A DNA stretch of 64,000 nt from Candidatus Saccharimonadota bacterium (GCA_003246575.1 QJZZ01000003.1:62001-126000), one strand, 5' to 3'; shown: positions 32,065 through 43,733, numbered from the stretch's first letter. Notes: generated by a model not told the origin, from the sequence alone. Numbers and translations are program-made.

Positions 32065-35000
32065 ATGAAACCAATGACTTTTTCCGAACGCTACCAGAAG
32101 CTCAATACCAAACAGCGACAGGCAGTCGACACGATCGACGGACCACTCCTCGTTCTTGCCGGACCAGGCACAGGCAAAACCGAGCTGCTCAGTATGCGCG
32201 CAGCTAACATTCTCCAAAAGACCGATACGCTGCCGTCGAGTATTCTTTGTCTGACGTTCACCGACAGCGGCGCAACTGCCATGCGTGAGCGCCTCGCCGA
32301 CATCATCGGAGCCGATGCGTACAAGATCGCTATCCATACCTTTCATAGCTTTGGCACCGAAATCATCAACCAGAATACGGAGCACTTTTTCCACGGCGCA
32401 CAGTATCAGCCAGCCGATGAACTTGCACAGTACGAAATCATGCGCGGCATTTTCGAGGAGCTCGACTACACCAATCCACTCGCCAGTAGAAACGGTGACG
32501 AGTATACGCACCTGCGCGATACCACAACGGTCATTTCTGAGCTCAAGCGTAGCGGTCTCACGAGCGATGAGCTCCGCGCGGTGCTCGATGCAAACGATCT
32601 CGTTCTCGACGAAATAGAAGCTGACATTCGCGACGCCTTCTCGACACGCATCTCGAAATCTACCGTTCATCTCCTAGGTCCAATCGCGCAAAAGGCTGCC
32701 AGTATAACTCAGCCGTCTCTTCCGCCCGCGATCACCCCTTATGCAAATGCATTTGCACTTTCCATCGCGCACGCCGTCGACGCTGCAATCGACACAGATA
32801 GTACCAAGCCCATCACTGCCTGGAAAAATACCTGGTGCGAAAAGAATGAAAGTGGCGATATCGTCCTCAAGGATCGCAAGCGTCACGGCAAACTTCGTGC
32901 CTTGTCGCATATCTACTATCAGTACATCACACGCATGCAGGCAGCGGGGCTCTTCGATTATGACGACATGATCCTCCAAGTGGTACACGCTATGGAAACC
33001 CAGCCGGAGCTTCGTGCCAACCTCCAAGAAAAGTTCCAGTACATCATGGTCGACGAGTTCCAAGACACCAACCTTGCACAGCTTCGTATCCTATTCGACC
33101 TGACGAACAACGTCGAAACGCCAAATGTCATGGCAGTGGGGGATGACGACCAAGCTATCTACAGTTTTCAGGGTGCCGACGTCGGCAATATTCAACGATT
33201 CCGCACCGAATACAATAATCCAGAAATCATCGTCCTCGTTGACAACTACCGTTCAGCGCCAGCTGTTCTGACGGCCGCACGAGCAGTCATCACCCAAGGA
33301 TCGGACCGTCTCGAAAATGGCGACAACGATATCGTCAAGGAGCTGACCCCACACGTCAGTGCCACAAAATCACACGTCGAACTCCACCAGTATGCTTCGA
33401 CCGATGATGAGCGTCGCGGTATCGCCGCATCGATCAAATCACTCATCACAAAAGGCGAGCAGCCGAATTCGATTGCGATTCTCGCTCGACGTCATCATGA
33501 GCTTGTCGCACTTCTTCCGTATCTGGCGGACGCCGATATAGCCGTCAACTACGAACGCCGCGAAAATGTGCTCGATCACGATATCATCCGACTCATCGAA
33601 CACGTGATGATGATTATCGACGCACTCCACCGTGACGCACACGACGAAGCAGATGCACTTCTTCCCGAAATCTTGTCACATCCCGCATGGGGCTACACGC
33701 CGCATGACATCTACAAGCTCAGTCTGGCGAGCTATCGCAACCATCAACTGTGGCTAGAAAGCATGCAGACAAACCCCGTATTCAAACCATTCGCCGATTG
33801 GCTCATCATCCGCACGGCTGCAATTCATGTCGAACCACTCGAGCTGCAAATCGATACCGTCCTCGGCGTGGGTGAGCAATCACAGCGTGCAATCGATGAG
33901 ACATCTACAGCCCCGTTATCTCCTGACCAAGGTCAAGAGATAACGGGCGCGCAGCCGTTGAATCGAGGGGACGATGCGATTGCGAACACGCCGTCAGATG
34001 CGTACCGCTCCCCACTCTATCGATATTTCTTCTCACCAGAAAAGCTCGCTCACGAGCCAGACGCCTACCTTTCGACACTCGAAGCACTCCGTACGATTCG
34101 CGACCAACTCCGCGAACACTACGGACACGAACAGCCAAACGTCCAGACGTTCCTCGAATTCCTCGCGATGCACCGTGAGCTCGGCTCATCTATCACCGCC
34201 GTTCGCCGTCGCGGCGAAGGTTCGCACGACCAGGTGAATCTCATGACCGCCCACAAATCGAAGGGCCTCGAATACGAACACGTCTTCGTCATCGGTGCCA
34301 TCGATAGTGCATGGGGTGAACGCGTACGTACACGTAGTCGATTGATTAGCTACCCGGTCAACTTACCGCTCGCGCCGGCAGGCGATAGTTTCGACGAACG
34401 ACTGCGCCTGTTTTTCGTTGCCATGACGCGCGCCAAAAAGACGCTCACGATGAGCTATAGCGATACTGACGGCACGAGCAAGACATCAATGGTCGCTAGC
34501 TTCCTCTCGGGTGTCGAACCAATCACGCACGACGTGTCAGACAATATCGCAGAGTTGACAGACCACGTCGAACTCAACTGGCGCGGCAGGCTGGCGGGCG
34601 CACTCGACAACGACTTACGCAGCCTACTGGCGCCAACACTCGAAACCTACAAGCTTTCAGCCACACACCTTGGTAATTTTCTCGACCTCTCACAGGGCGG
34701 CCCGCAGCACTTCTTGCTCAACAACCTCCTACGCTTTCCACAAGCAAAATCCGCCAATGCCATGTACGGCACCGCTATTCACGCTACATTGCAGCGCGCC
34801 CACGACTTTTATCAGGCGATGGGCGAGAAACGTCCACTCGAAGATCTCCTCGGCGACTACGAGCGAATCTTGCGCGATCAGCATATGTCCGAGAGTGACT
34901 TTGACACGTTCTACTCGAGGGGCATCGACAGCCTCAGCGCGTTCCTATCGAGCGAATACGACACATTCAGCCAGACCGAGCGCACAGAAGTCGGCTTCGG

Positions 35001-35457
35001 CAATCAAGGCGTCGTCATCGAAGGCGCTCGCCTGACAGGCGCACTCGACCTCGTCGATATCGACACATCAGAAAAGACCATCACCGTCACCGACTACAAA
35101 ACCGGCCATCCGTCACGAGACTGGAGAGGGAAGACCGAGTACGAAAAAATCAAGCTACACAAATATCGTCAACAGCTGATGTTCTACCAATTACTCGTCG
35201 AAAATTCTCGCGACTACAGCGCGTATACCTTCAGCGGAGCACTGCTACAATTCGTCGAGCCAACGCACTCGGGGGACATCCTGTCACTCGCTGATTCGTT
35301 TAGTAGCGAAGACCTCGATCGCTTCCGTCAGCTCATCCATGCCGTCTGGACGTGTATCATGCGCCTCGACCTGCCAGATGTCGCCGACTATCCGCCAACC
35401 CTCAAGGGGATTGAGCAGTTCGAGCAAGACCTTATTGACAAAAGTGTAAATTCTTGA
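32065..35457 (+). CDS. UvrD/AddA-type ATP-dependent helicase with C-terminal nuclease domain
   Basis: 1130 residues from the ATG at 32065; TATACA (32051-32056) is 8 nt upstream. SF1A motifs: QRQAVDTIDGPLLVLAGPGT plus GKTE (Walker A), IMVDEFQDTNLAQ, AVGDDDQAIYSFQGAD, VDNYRSAP, NLMTAHKSKGLEY, FVAMTRAKKTL. The last about 250 residues form a PD-(D/E)xK nuclease (GALDLVDIDTSEKTITVTDY, then KTG). Helicase plus nuclease in one chain suits double-strand-break processing, like AddA or actinobacterial AdnB; no partner is adjacent. An in-frame palindromic element adds residues about 610-640 in a linker. Confidence 0.92.
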   Translation: MKPMTFSERYQKLNTKQRQAVDTIDGPLLVLAGPGTGKTELLSMRAANILQKTDTLPSSILCLTFTDSGATAMRERLADIIGADAYKIAIHTFHSFGTEIINQNTEHFFHGAQYQPADELAQYEIMRGIFEELDYTNPLASRNGDEYTHLRDTTTVISELKRSGLTSDELRAVLDANDLVLDEIEADIRDAFSTRISKSTVHLLGPIAQKAASITQPSLPPAITPYANAFALSIAHAVDAAIDTDSTKPITAWKNTWCEKNESGDIVLKDRKRHGKLRALSHIYYQYITRMQAAGLFDYDDMILQVVHAMETQPELRANLQEKFQYIMVDEFQDTNLAQLRILFDLTNNVETPNVMAVGDDDQAIYSFQGADVGNIQRFRTEYNNPEIIVLVDNYRSAPAVLTAARAVITQGSDRLENGDNDIVKELTPHVSATKSHVELHQYASTDDERRGIAASIKSLITKGEQPNSIAILARRHHELVALLPYLADADIAVNYERRENVLDHDIIRLIEHVMMIIDALHRDAHDEADALLPEILSHPAWGYTPHDIYKLSLASYRNHQLWLESMQTNPVFKPFADWLIIRTAAIHVEPLELQIDTVLGVGEQSQRAIDETSTAPLSPDQGQEITGAQPLNRGDDAIANTPSDAYRSPLYRYFFSPEKLAHEPDAYLSTLEALRTIRDQLREHYGHEQPNVQTFLEFLAMHRELGSSITAVRRRGEGSHDQVNLMTAHKSKGLEYEHVFVIGAIDSAWGERVRTRSRLISYPVNLPLAPAGDSFDERLRLFFVAMTRAKKTLTMSYSDTDGTSKTSMVASFLSGVEPITHDVSDNIAELTDHVELNWRGRLAGALDNDLRSLLAPTLETYKLSATHLGNFLDLSQGGPQHFLLNNLLRFPQAKSANAMYGTAIHATLQRAHDFYQAMGEKRPLEDLLGDYERILRDQHMSESDFDTFYSRGIDSLSAFLSSEYDTFSQTERTEVGFGNQGVVIEGARLTGALDLVDIDTSEKTITVTDYKTGHPSRDWRGKTEYEKIKLHKYRQQLMFYQLLVENSRDYSAYTFSGALLQFVEPTHSGDILSLADSFSSEDLDRFRQLIHAVWTCIMRLDLPDVADYPPTLKGIEQFEQDLIDKSVNS
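33888..33975 (+). repeat. In-frame palindromic element, copy 2 (in the helicase gene)
   Basis: CATCTACAGCCCC is followed by an 11-bp perfect stem CCCGTTATCTC/GAGATAACGGG (33912-33922, 33937-33947) with inner TGACC/GGTCA, then GCGCGCAGCCGTTGAATCGAGG. The TCTCCTGACNA...TCAAGAGA core is shared with copy 3. Translated as TSTAPLSPDQGQEITGAQP. Confidence 0.75.
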
Positions 35458-35463
35458 TACAAT
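35435..35463 (+). promoter_or_regulatory. Promoter at the end of the helicase gene
   Basis: TTGACA (35435-35440), 17 bp, TACAAT (35458-35463). It would transcribe the small Cys-rich gene and the structured region behind it. Confidence 0.75.
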
Positions 35464-35603
35464 AGTCGACGTTCCATGTGAAAACGTTGAGCACTGTAGG
35501 TATGTCTGTCGCGAATGACAACAGCCCGCTGAGCTCCGCACGTGGAGTTCATTGACAATATAGTACTCAACCAACCCTTCGCCGCTACTGCGGCAGAGAG
35601 TAG

Positions 35604-35744
35604 GTGATCAAAACGGCAAAATGCATTGCATGCTGCGGCGGATGCGGCGGTCTCGGATACGTCCGTGACGGCATGGCCGGCAAGAACAATCCCTGTTCGA
35701 AGTGCCACGGCACGAAGCACAACCCGTCGTGCAAGAACCGGTAA
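35604..35744 (+). CDS. Cys-rich microprotein (46 aa), zinc-ribbon-like
   Basis: 46 residues starting at GTG 35604. Cysteines are arranged as CIACCGGCGG, then CSKCHGTKHNPSC, resembling half of a DnaJ-type CxxCxGxG zinc module, with a basic tail. The Shine-Dalgarno is weak (AGAGAG). The only support is composition, the upstream promoter and the clean open frame. It may bind one zinc. Function unknown. Confidence 0.5.
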   Translation: MIKTAKCIACCGGCGGLGYVRDGMAGKNNPCSKCHGTKHNPSCKNR

Positions 35745-36362
35745 ATCAGCCTGTAGTTGACGACATCTCGCACGTGCGCGAGTCGAATGACGGCCAATCC
35801 GTCACGGTGTTCGTCCACCAACGCTGGCTTGATAGCAGTATCAGTCAGCAAAGACCAGTGAAGCCCGGTGGCTTGGGCGCCTGTGAAAGCTTTTTCGTTC
35901 GGAATCCCCCTCCCGTCGAAATAGTCATAGCAAGACTTCTCGGTTCGAGTCCGACTCTGGTCACAAGTCTGAGATCAACGTGCGAGCAAGGACAACGATG
36001 TCCACGCACAATCTCAGATAGGAGAGCGCGTCGAGCAATCGATGCGTTTGCTGACACTGTCCGGTCAGCTCTCCGCTCCGTGCGGAAGGGATGGTGCCCC
36101 CTGCATCGCCCCAACCGTGCGGCAGTCTGTAGGTGTCGCTCGCCCATTACGGCTCGAGCGACACACCCCCGAAGATGAGGCTGAATCCGGGCGGACTCAG
36201 CTTCATCTTCGCCGCCCCGGCGGCGAGACATTTCCCCAATACACGCCCCCGTGTATGTCTCGCCGTCGGGATGCCGGCGGAGTACTATATCGTCAGCGAG
36301 TAGAGCCTAGCTCCTCGCACCCGAGCCCCGTTTACCCGGGGCTCTTCAACTTTTGTGAGATA
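35745..36362 (+). other. Gene-free, hairpin-dense region (possible structured RNA)
   Basis: No convincing ORF. At least five strong inverted repeats follow each other: TCTGAGAT...GTGCG...GGACA with complement (35969-36024), GTGTCGCTCG/CGAGCGACAC (36135-36163), CGAAGATGAGGCTGA with TCAGCTTCATCTTCG (36172-36210), GGCGAGACAT/ATGTCTCGCC (36223-36270), and a terminator-like GAGCCCCG/CGGGGCTC (36323-36348). A tRNA-like segment lies at 35853-35962. No Rfam-type family is recognised. Confidence 0.5.
35853..35962 (+). other. tRNA-like segment, not a normal cloverleaf
   Basis: Ends GACCAG...CTGGTC pair over 6 bp. There is a D-arm-like GCCC GGTGGCTT GGGC and a clear T-loop (GGTTCGAGTCC), but the 110-nt interior gives no acceptable anticodon stem and no CCA follows. 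It could be a decayed or interrupted tRNA. Confidence 0.3.
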
Positions 36363-36371
36363 ATGGAACAG

Positions 36372-37442
36372 ATGAAATCATTTTGGAACGACCTACCACA
36401 GCCTTTTTCAATACTGGCACCCATGGAAGCGGTGACTGATGTCGTATTCCGCCATGTCGTGGCAGCAGCAGCACCACCTGATATCTACTTCACTGAATTC
36501 ACCAATGCCACAGGTTGGGCGCATGCCGGTGAAAAAGCTATAGGTGGCCGACTCGTCAAAACCGACGACGAGCATCCAATGGTCGCGCAGATATGGGGCG
36601 GGGAGCCAGGCGACATGGAAAAGTTGGCACTCCACTGCCGTGACCTCGGCTACAATGGCATCGACATCAACATGGGCTGCCCTGCCAAAAGTGCCGTCAA
36701 AAGTGGTGGTTCAGCTCTCATACGTCAGCCCGAGCTTGCCGCCGAAGCAATTGCGGCGGCAAAGATTGCCGGACTGCCAGTGAGCGTCAAAACCCGCCTC
36801 GGCTATACGCGCGTCGACGAGTGGCGCGACTGGCTTGCACATCTCCTACGCCAGGATATCGTCAACCTGACGATTCACTTACGCACCAAAAAGGAAATGA
36901 GTAAGGTGCCAGCGCATCATGAGCTGATAGCAGAAATCGTCGCACTCCGTGACGAAATTGCACCAGAGACACTTCTCGTTATCAACGGCGATATCGAAAC
37001 ACGCACCCACGGTGAAGCGCTTATTACTGAGAATCCAGGCGTCAACGGCTACATGATTGGCCGCGGCGTCTTTCATGACCCGTATTGCTTTGCGAAGCAA
37101 GAGCGAGCAGCCCTCTCGCCAGAAACATCTGCAGCCGGAACCTCTCCTGACGACAAATCAAGAGAGGTCCCGCGCGAAGCCGTTTCTGACGAGAGCGGTT
37201 GTGAGATACCTCAGACAGTACTACCAAACCCCAAACGAAAAGAAGAGCTACTAGACCTTCTGCGCCTCCACCTCGACCTGTTCGACCAGTACCAGTCACA
37301 GATGCATCGCCCGTTCGAAACCTTGAAGCGGTTCTTCAAAATATATATCCGTGACTTTGACGGCGCGAGTGCGCTGCGCGATACGCTCATGCACACGCGT
37401 AGCACCGACGAAGTGCGCGAGATTCTCAACACTCTCGACTAA
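36372..37442 (+). CDS. dus: tRNA-dihydrouridine synthase with palindromic-element insert
   Basis: 356 residues from the ATG at 36372; the -10 GATAAT (36359-36364) overlaps the other ATG at 36363 and makes it unlikely. Flavin-binding start ILAPMEAVTD, catalytic-cysteine motif NMGCPAKSAVKSGGSAL (around residues 99-115), SVKTRLGYT and GYMIGRGVFHDP. It reduces uridines in the tRNA D-loop with FMN/NADPH. Residues about 248-278 are low-complexity and encoded by the third copy of the palindromic element. Confidence 0.93.
   Translation: MKSFWNDLPQPFSILAPMEAVTDVVFRHVVAAAAPPDIYFTEFTNATGWAHAGEKAIGGRLVKTDDEHPMVAQIWGGEPGDMEKLALHCRDLGYNGIDINMGCPAKSAVKSGGSALIRQPELAAEAIAAAKIAGLPVSVKTRLGYTRVDEWRDWLAHLLRQDIVNLTIHLRTKKEMSKVPAHHELIAEIVALRDEIAPETLLVINGDIETRTHGEALITENPGVNGYMIGRGVFHDPYCFAKQERAALSPETSAAGTSPDDKSREVPREAVSDESGCEIPQTVLPNPKRKEELLDLLRLHLDLFDQYQSQMHRPFETLKRFFKIYIRDFDGASALRDTLMHTRSTDEVREILNTLD
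37113..37195 (+). repeat. In-frame palindromic element, copy 3 (in dus)
   Basis: Outer arms CTCTCG-c-CAGAAAC (37113-37126) and GTTTCTG-a-CGAGAG (37182-37195). Inner arms CGGAACCTCTC (37136-37146) and GAGAGGTCCCG (37162-37172). CATCTGCAGCC and CGCGCGAAGCCGT are shared with the other copies. Translated as TSAAGTSPDDKSREVPREA. Confidence 0.75.
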
Positions 37443-37445
37443 ACA

Positions 37446-37472
37446 AAAACGGGCCCTAGCGGCCCGTTTTTT
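37446..37472. terminator. Bidirectional terminator between dus and the atp operon
   Basis: AAAAACGGGCC, loop CTAGC, GGCCCGTTTTTT. Placed between two converging units, it can end both. Confidence 0.9.
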
Positions 37473-37484
37473 GATACCCATACA

Positions 37485-37910
37485 TTAGCGACGACGTCGG
37501 TGACGCTGCAAGTCCGCAACCTTAAGTCGGACCATATGGCGGTCGACAAGCTGGTGTGCTTTTTCGAGTTCAACCTGGTTTGTGGCTTCGTCGCGCATCT
37601 TGAGTGCACGCTCGAGGGCTTTTTGACTCTCAGCTTCGACGATGTCTGGCGCGTGGTCGGCTTCATCAACGAGCACCTTGACCTGCTGGCCATCGATCTC
37701 GATGACACCACCACTGATCGCAAACAGTTCCATGCGGTCGTCAGGGTCGGTTTTGGCTTTGCGCACTTGGATGACGCCCGTCTTTGCGAGCGTCACAAGT
37801 GGTTCGTGATCTGGAAAAACACCGATTTCGCCGTCTTCGGTCGGCAAGATTACCTCGTAGACTTCTTCGTCTACTTTGGTACCTGCGAGCGTGACTAATC
37901 GTAGATTCAC
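37485..37910 (-). CDS. atpC: ATP synthase epsilon subunit
   Basis: 141 residues: the N-terminal beta sandwich (EVYEVILPTEDGEIGVFPDH) and a C-terminal helical hairpin rich in Glu/Ala (KALERALKMRDEATNQVELE) with an Arg-rich end. It is the rotor and regulatory subunit of F1, last gene of the operon, 3 nt after atpD. Confidence 0.93.
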   Translation of the reverse strand: MNLRLVTLAGTKVDEEVYEVILPTEDGEIGVFPDHEPLVTLAKTGVIQVRKAKTDPDDRMELFAISGGVIEIDGQQVKVLVDEADHAPDIVEAESQKALERALKMRDEATNQVELEKAHQLVDRHMVRLKVADLQRHRRRR

Positions 37911-37913
37911 GTC

Positions 37914-40167
<2,254 letters not shown>

Positions 40168-40168
<1 letters not shown>

Positions 40169-41697
40169 TAGCCCTCAAATCCCTTCGCAACCGCTTTGGC
40201 GACTTTTTCGATCAATTTGGCGATATCGCCTTCGACTTTTTCAGCGCCCTTGTTAAGCGTCTCCATGTCTTTCTTGTGGTCGGCCCATAGCTTGGTCAAA
40301 AGCGCCGATTGGACGTCTTTGATTTTGCCTGCAGGGACCCTATCGAACGCACCTTCGTTCACTGCAAAAATACTTGCAGACTGTTCCCAGATAGAAAGCG
40401 GCGAGTACTGTGGCTGCTTGAGCAATTCTGTCAGACGCTGACCACGCTCGATCTGGTTCTTGGTTGCCTCGTCGAGATCAGAACCAAACTGTGCGAAGCT
40501 CGCAAGTTCACGGAACTGACTTAGACCGAGTTTGAGGTGACCAGACACGCTCTTGACGGCCTTGGTCTGTGCATCACCACCAACACGAGAGACCGAGAGA
40601 CCAGCCGAAATTGCTGGGCGAATACCTTGGTTGAAAAGGTCGGTTTCCATGAAAATCTGACCGTCAGTGATAGAGATCACGTTCGTCGGAATGTACGCAG
40701 AAATGTCACCAGCCTGTGTTTCGATGATAGGTAGAGCAGTCAATGAACCTGCGCCGAGTTCGTCAGACAATTTCGCTGAGCGCTCGAGCAGGCGTGAGTG
40801 CAAGTAGAAGACGTCACCAGGGAAGGCTTCACGTCCTGGTGGACGACGAAGCAAGAGCGACATCTGTCGATAAGCGACTGCGTGCTTGGTGAGGTCGTCA
40901 TAAATCATGAGTGCGTGTCCACCCTTGTCACGGAAGTATTCACCCATAGCTGTACCAGCGTAAGGTGCGAGGTAGAGAAGTGAGGCTGGATCGCTTGGAC
41001 CAGTGGCGACGATAATTGTCTGGTCCATCACGCCTTCAGATTTGAGGCGGTCGACAAGGCGAGCTACCTTCGAAAGCTTCTGGCCGATAGCAACATAGAC
41101 GTTGATAACGCCCGTTTTTTGCTTGGCCTGGTTGATCATTGTGTCGATGGCGACAGCGGTTTTGCCCGTCTGACGGTCGCCAATGATCAGCTCGCGCTGG
41201 CCACGACCGATCGGGAACATGGCGTCGATTGCCATAATACCGGTCATCATAGGTTCGTGAACGTGCTTGCGTCCGAGGACACCGATTGCTTCGCGCTCGA
41301 CGAGACCACGTTGCTTGGTCGTGATGGCTGGACCGCCGTCAAGTGGCTCACCGAGTGGGTTCACAACGCGACCGAGGAGCTCTTCGCCCACAGGCACATC
41401 GAGGATCACACCCTTGAGACGCACCTTGTTGCCTGCGGCAACTTTGCTATCCTGTCCGAGGATCACAGCACCGATTTCATCTTCCATAAGGTTGAGCGCG
41501 AAGGCTTCGACAACACCGTCAACAGTTTCGATTTCGAGAACCTCACTGTAGCCAGCTTCACGAAGACCATGCACCCATGCAACACCGTCACCAACGCGAG
41601 TCACGATACCGTTCGCCTCAAGGCCTTCGGTCGTTTCAAGGTTGGCGATTGCGTCGCGCAAGTTTTGTGCAAGTTCTGCAACTGCTATTTCTGTCAT
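40168..41697 (-). CDS. atpA: ATP synthase alpha subunit
   Basis: 509 residues. P-loop [15 protein letters not shown], regulatory nucleotide site, [20 protein letters not shown] and [10 protein letters not shown]. It is the non-catalytic F1 subunit, in standard operon order. Confidence 0.98.
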
Positions 41698-41705
41698 ATA
41701 TTCTC

Positions 41706-42083
41706 CTAAATTTTCCTTTCGCGTAGCTGGCTCAAACGATGAGCAAACGTTGCATCGATTCGCTGCGATGGCGTCTCAAGGCGAATGCCGCCGAGGACCG
41801 ATTCGTCAACATGCTCACGAAGCGTCAATTGCTTGGCGCCCGTCAACTTCTGCAGCTCTGTCTTGATTGCTTCATCGATTGCCGTTGCCGACGTCACGTC
41901 CGCCAGGACGATGCCTTCAGCCTCGAGCTGCTCGAGTGTCGAACGCATGATCAAATCAGCCTCACCGGTGCGGCGCTCTTCAACGAGAAATGCAGCAAGT
42001 TCTGCGACGACGTCGCGCTTGCCGGCACGCAATTGCTCAGCGACATAGTGAGCAATCTTGGTTCGCGAAAGGTGGCTAGACAT
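41706..42083 (-). CDS. atpH: ATP synthase delta subunit, short form
   Basis: 125 residues against about 175-180 in most bacteria. The C-terminal part is recognisable ([31 protein letters not shown]), matching the strand-helix end of OSCP/delta. The N-terminal six-helix domain that binds alpha is shortened. The stop/start overlap with atpF supports the position. Whether the stator contact is weakened or compensated is unknown. Confidence 0.85.
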   Translation of the reverse strand: MSSHLSRTKIAHYVAEQLRAGKRDVVAELAAFLVEERRTGEADLIMRSTLEQLEAEGIVLADVTSATAIDEAIKTELQKLTGAKQLTLREHVDESVLGGIRLETPSQRIDATFAHRLSQLRERKI

Positions 42084-42649
42084 TACTTGTCCGCTCCCTT
42101 AAGCGCTTCAGCGATAACGGCCTTGTCGGCTTTTGCGCTGTGTGTTTTGCCAATGACTCGTTCGGTTGCGCTGGCAACCAGTTCGAGCGTTTCGTTGTGC
42201 AAAGCCTTCTTGGCAGCAATGACTTCTTTGCTGATTTCATCGTGCGCCTGGTCGAGAACGTGCTTTGCATTTTGCTTGGCTTTTTCGTCAGCCTTGCTTA
42301 GCATCGCCGTCGCTTCATCCTTGGCGGTCGCGACAATCTCTTTTGCTTCACGACGAGCTTCAGCAAGCTGATCATCGATCTTCGACTGTGCTTTTGTGGC
42401 GTTGTCTTCAGCTTCGCGAGCGGCTTTGAGACCTTCTTCGATTTTGGCGTTACGCTCATCAATCGAACGAAGCAATATAGGGAAGACAAATTTACCAAGC
42501 AAAAATACAATCAGAGCGAATCCAATAATCTGAAACGCCAGCATCTGCCAATCGATACCGAGAGATGACATGATGTCACCGCTGGCTTCGGTCGTTTCGC
42601 CGGTTGCTTCTGCTGCGCTTGCAACGTGAGTTAGTAATGTCTCTAGCAT
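42083..42649 (-). CDS. atpF: ATP synthase b subunit
   Basis: 188 residues. A membrane helix (WQMLAFQIIGFALIVFLLGK, about 31-50) and a long charged coiled coil (AKIEEGLKAAREAEDNATKA onward) form the peripheral stalk. One b gene only, so a homodimer is expected. Confidence 0.95.
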   Translation of the reverse strand: MLETLLTHVASAAEATGETTEASGDIMSSLGIDWQMLAFQIIGFALIVFLLGKFVFPILLRSIDERNAKIEEGLKAAREAEDNATKAQSKIDDQLAEARREAKEIVATAKDEATAMLSKADEKAKQNAKHVLDQAHDEISKEVIAAKKALHNETLELVASATERVIGKTHSAKADKAVIAEALKGADK

Positions 42650-42661
42650 CTATAGAGAGAC

Positions 42662-42874
42662 CTAAACAAACTTAATGATAAGCGCGAGCACAAGACCGAT
42701 AATTGCGAGGGCGTCCGTGAAGGCGATCGCAAGGATCATCATAGTACGAATGTCGTTGCCTTTTTCTGGGTTGCGGCCGAGTGCGTTAAGTGCAGCCATG
42801 CCGATAAGACCCACACCGATAGCACCACCGAGGGCTGCGAGTGAGTAGGCAAGTGCAATTCCTAGATCGTCCAT
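42662..42874 (-). CDS. atpE: ATP synthase c subunit
   Basis: 70 residues, two helices joined by the polar loop GRNPEKGND. The ion-binding carboxylate is Asp in AFTDALAIIGL of helix 2. The Gln/Glu-Ser/Thr pattern of Na+ c-rings is absent, so proton coupling is likely (inference from known signatures). Confidence 0.95.
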   Translation of the reverse strand: MDDLGIALAYSLAALGGAIGVGLIGMAALNALGRNPEKGNDIRTMMILAIAFTDALAIIGLVLALIIKFV

Positions 42875-42920
42875 TGTGTTAATAACTCCTTATTTATAGA
42901 TTTAATTACCTTTAATTGTA

Positions 42921-43733
42921 TCATTTCTGCTCGTCGCCACTGGGTACGGGAGAAGCTGAATGATCTGAGTGCTCGTCTCCGTGATGCTGCACGGCCAGAT
43001 AGGTGAAGATAACTGTCAGGATGAAGAAAATATATGCCTGAATGACCCCGATAAACATCTCGAAGGCGATAAATACTGGAAGGGTAATAAGCGCGCCGTA
43101 GCTCGTTAGCACCACCATCACCACCAGCAGTACTTCACCAGCAAAGGCGTTTCCGAACAAACGTAGACTCAACGCAGTGTAGCGACTAAACTCACCAATG
43201 AGTTCGAGAACACCCTCGAACGCACCGATAGGGTCCTTGATCGGATTGCGGAAGTATCGTTTGAGATTGCCGATGTGGCCAAGCTGACGGATGGCATACC
43301 ACTGGGTCGCAATCAGCGAAAGAATCGCGAGAGCAAACGTGAAGTTCAGGTCGGCAGTAACACTGCGAAGCACTGGCGCGTCGTTCCATTTGATACTATC
43401 GAGACCCGGTAGAACGCTCATCCAGTAGCTGATAAGGACGAAGAAAAATATCGAGAGTGCAAGCGGCGCTATACCGCGAGCAATCTTTTTGTCGGGGATG
43501 ATCTGCTCGATTTGACCGTACATTCCTTCGAACGCCCATTGCACGATCTGAACAAGACGGTTCGACTGACCTCGTTTTACTTTGCGACCAACATAGAAAA
43601 AGATCGCCAAGAATATGATCATACCGACGATCCCAGTCAGCATGCCATTTGTGACACCAAATTCGCCAACGTGGAACAACACACTCGTTTTGACTTCGAT
43701 ATGGAGACCGGTACTGGCAAATTGATTCAACAT
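42921..43733 (-). CDS. atpB: ATP synthase a subunit
   Basis: 270 residues. The essential arginine lies in ALSLRLFGNAFAGE (helix 4 of the a subunit), followed by LPVFIAFEMFIGVIQAYIF. It forms the proton path with the c-ring. An acidic/His-rich C-terminal tail (HHGDEHSDHS) is cytoplasmic. Its start overlaps the stop of the AtpZ/I-like gene. Confidence 0.95.
   Translation of the reverse strand: MLNQFASTGLHIEVKTSVLFHVGEFGVTNGMLTGIVGMIIFLAIFFYVGRKVKRGQSNRLVQIVQWAFEGMYGQIEQIIPDKKIARGIAPLALSIFFFVLISYWMSVLPGLDSIKWNDAPVLRSVTADLNFTFALAILSLIATQWYAIRQLGHIGNLKRYFRNPIKDPIGAFEGVLELIGEFSRYTALSLRLFGNAFAGEVLLVVMVVLTSYGALITLPVFIAFEMFIGVIQAYIFFILTVIFTYLAVQHHGDEHSDHSASPVPSGDEQK

Noticed and set aside
35853-35962. 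Functional selenocysteine or serine tRNA
   Set aside because: The acceptor and T-arm fit, but no acceptable anticodon stem or CCA could be found; kept only as a tRNA-like segment.
35969-36270. CRISPR array or integron attC sites
   Set aside because: The inverted repeats are all different from one another and unevenly spaced; there are no direct repeats and no integrase or cas gene.
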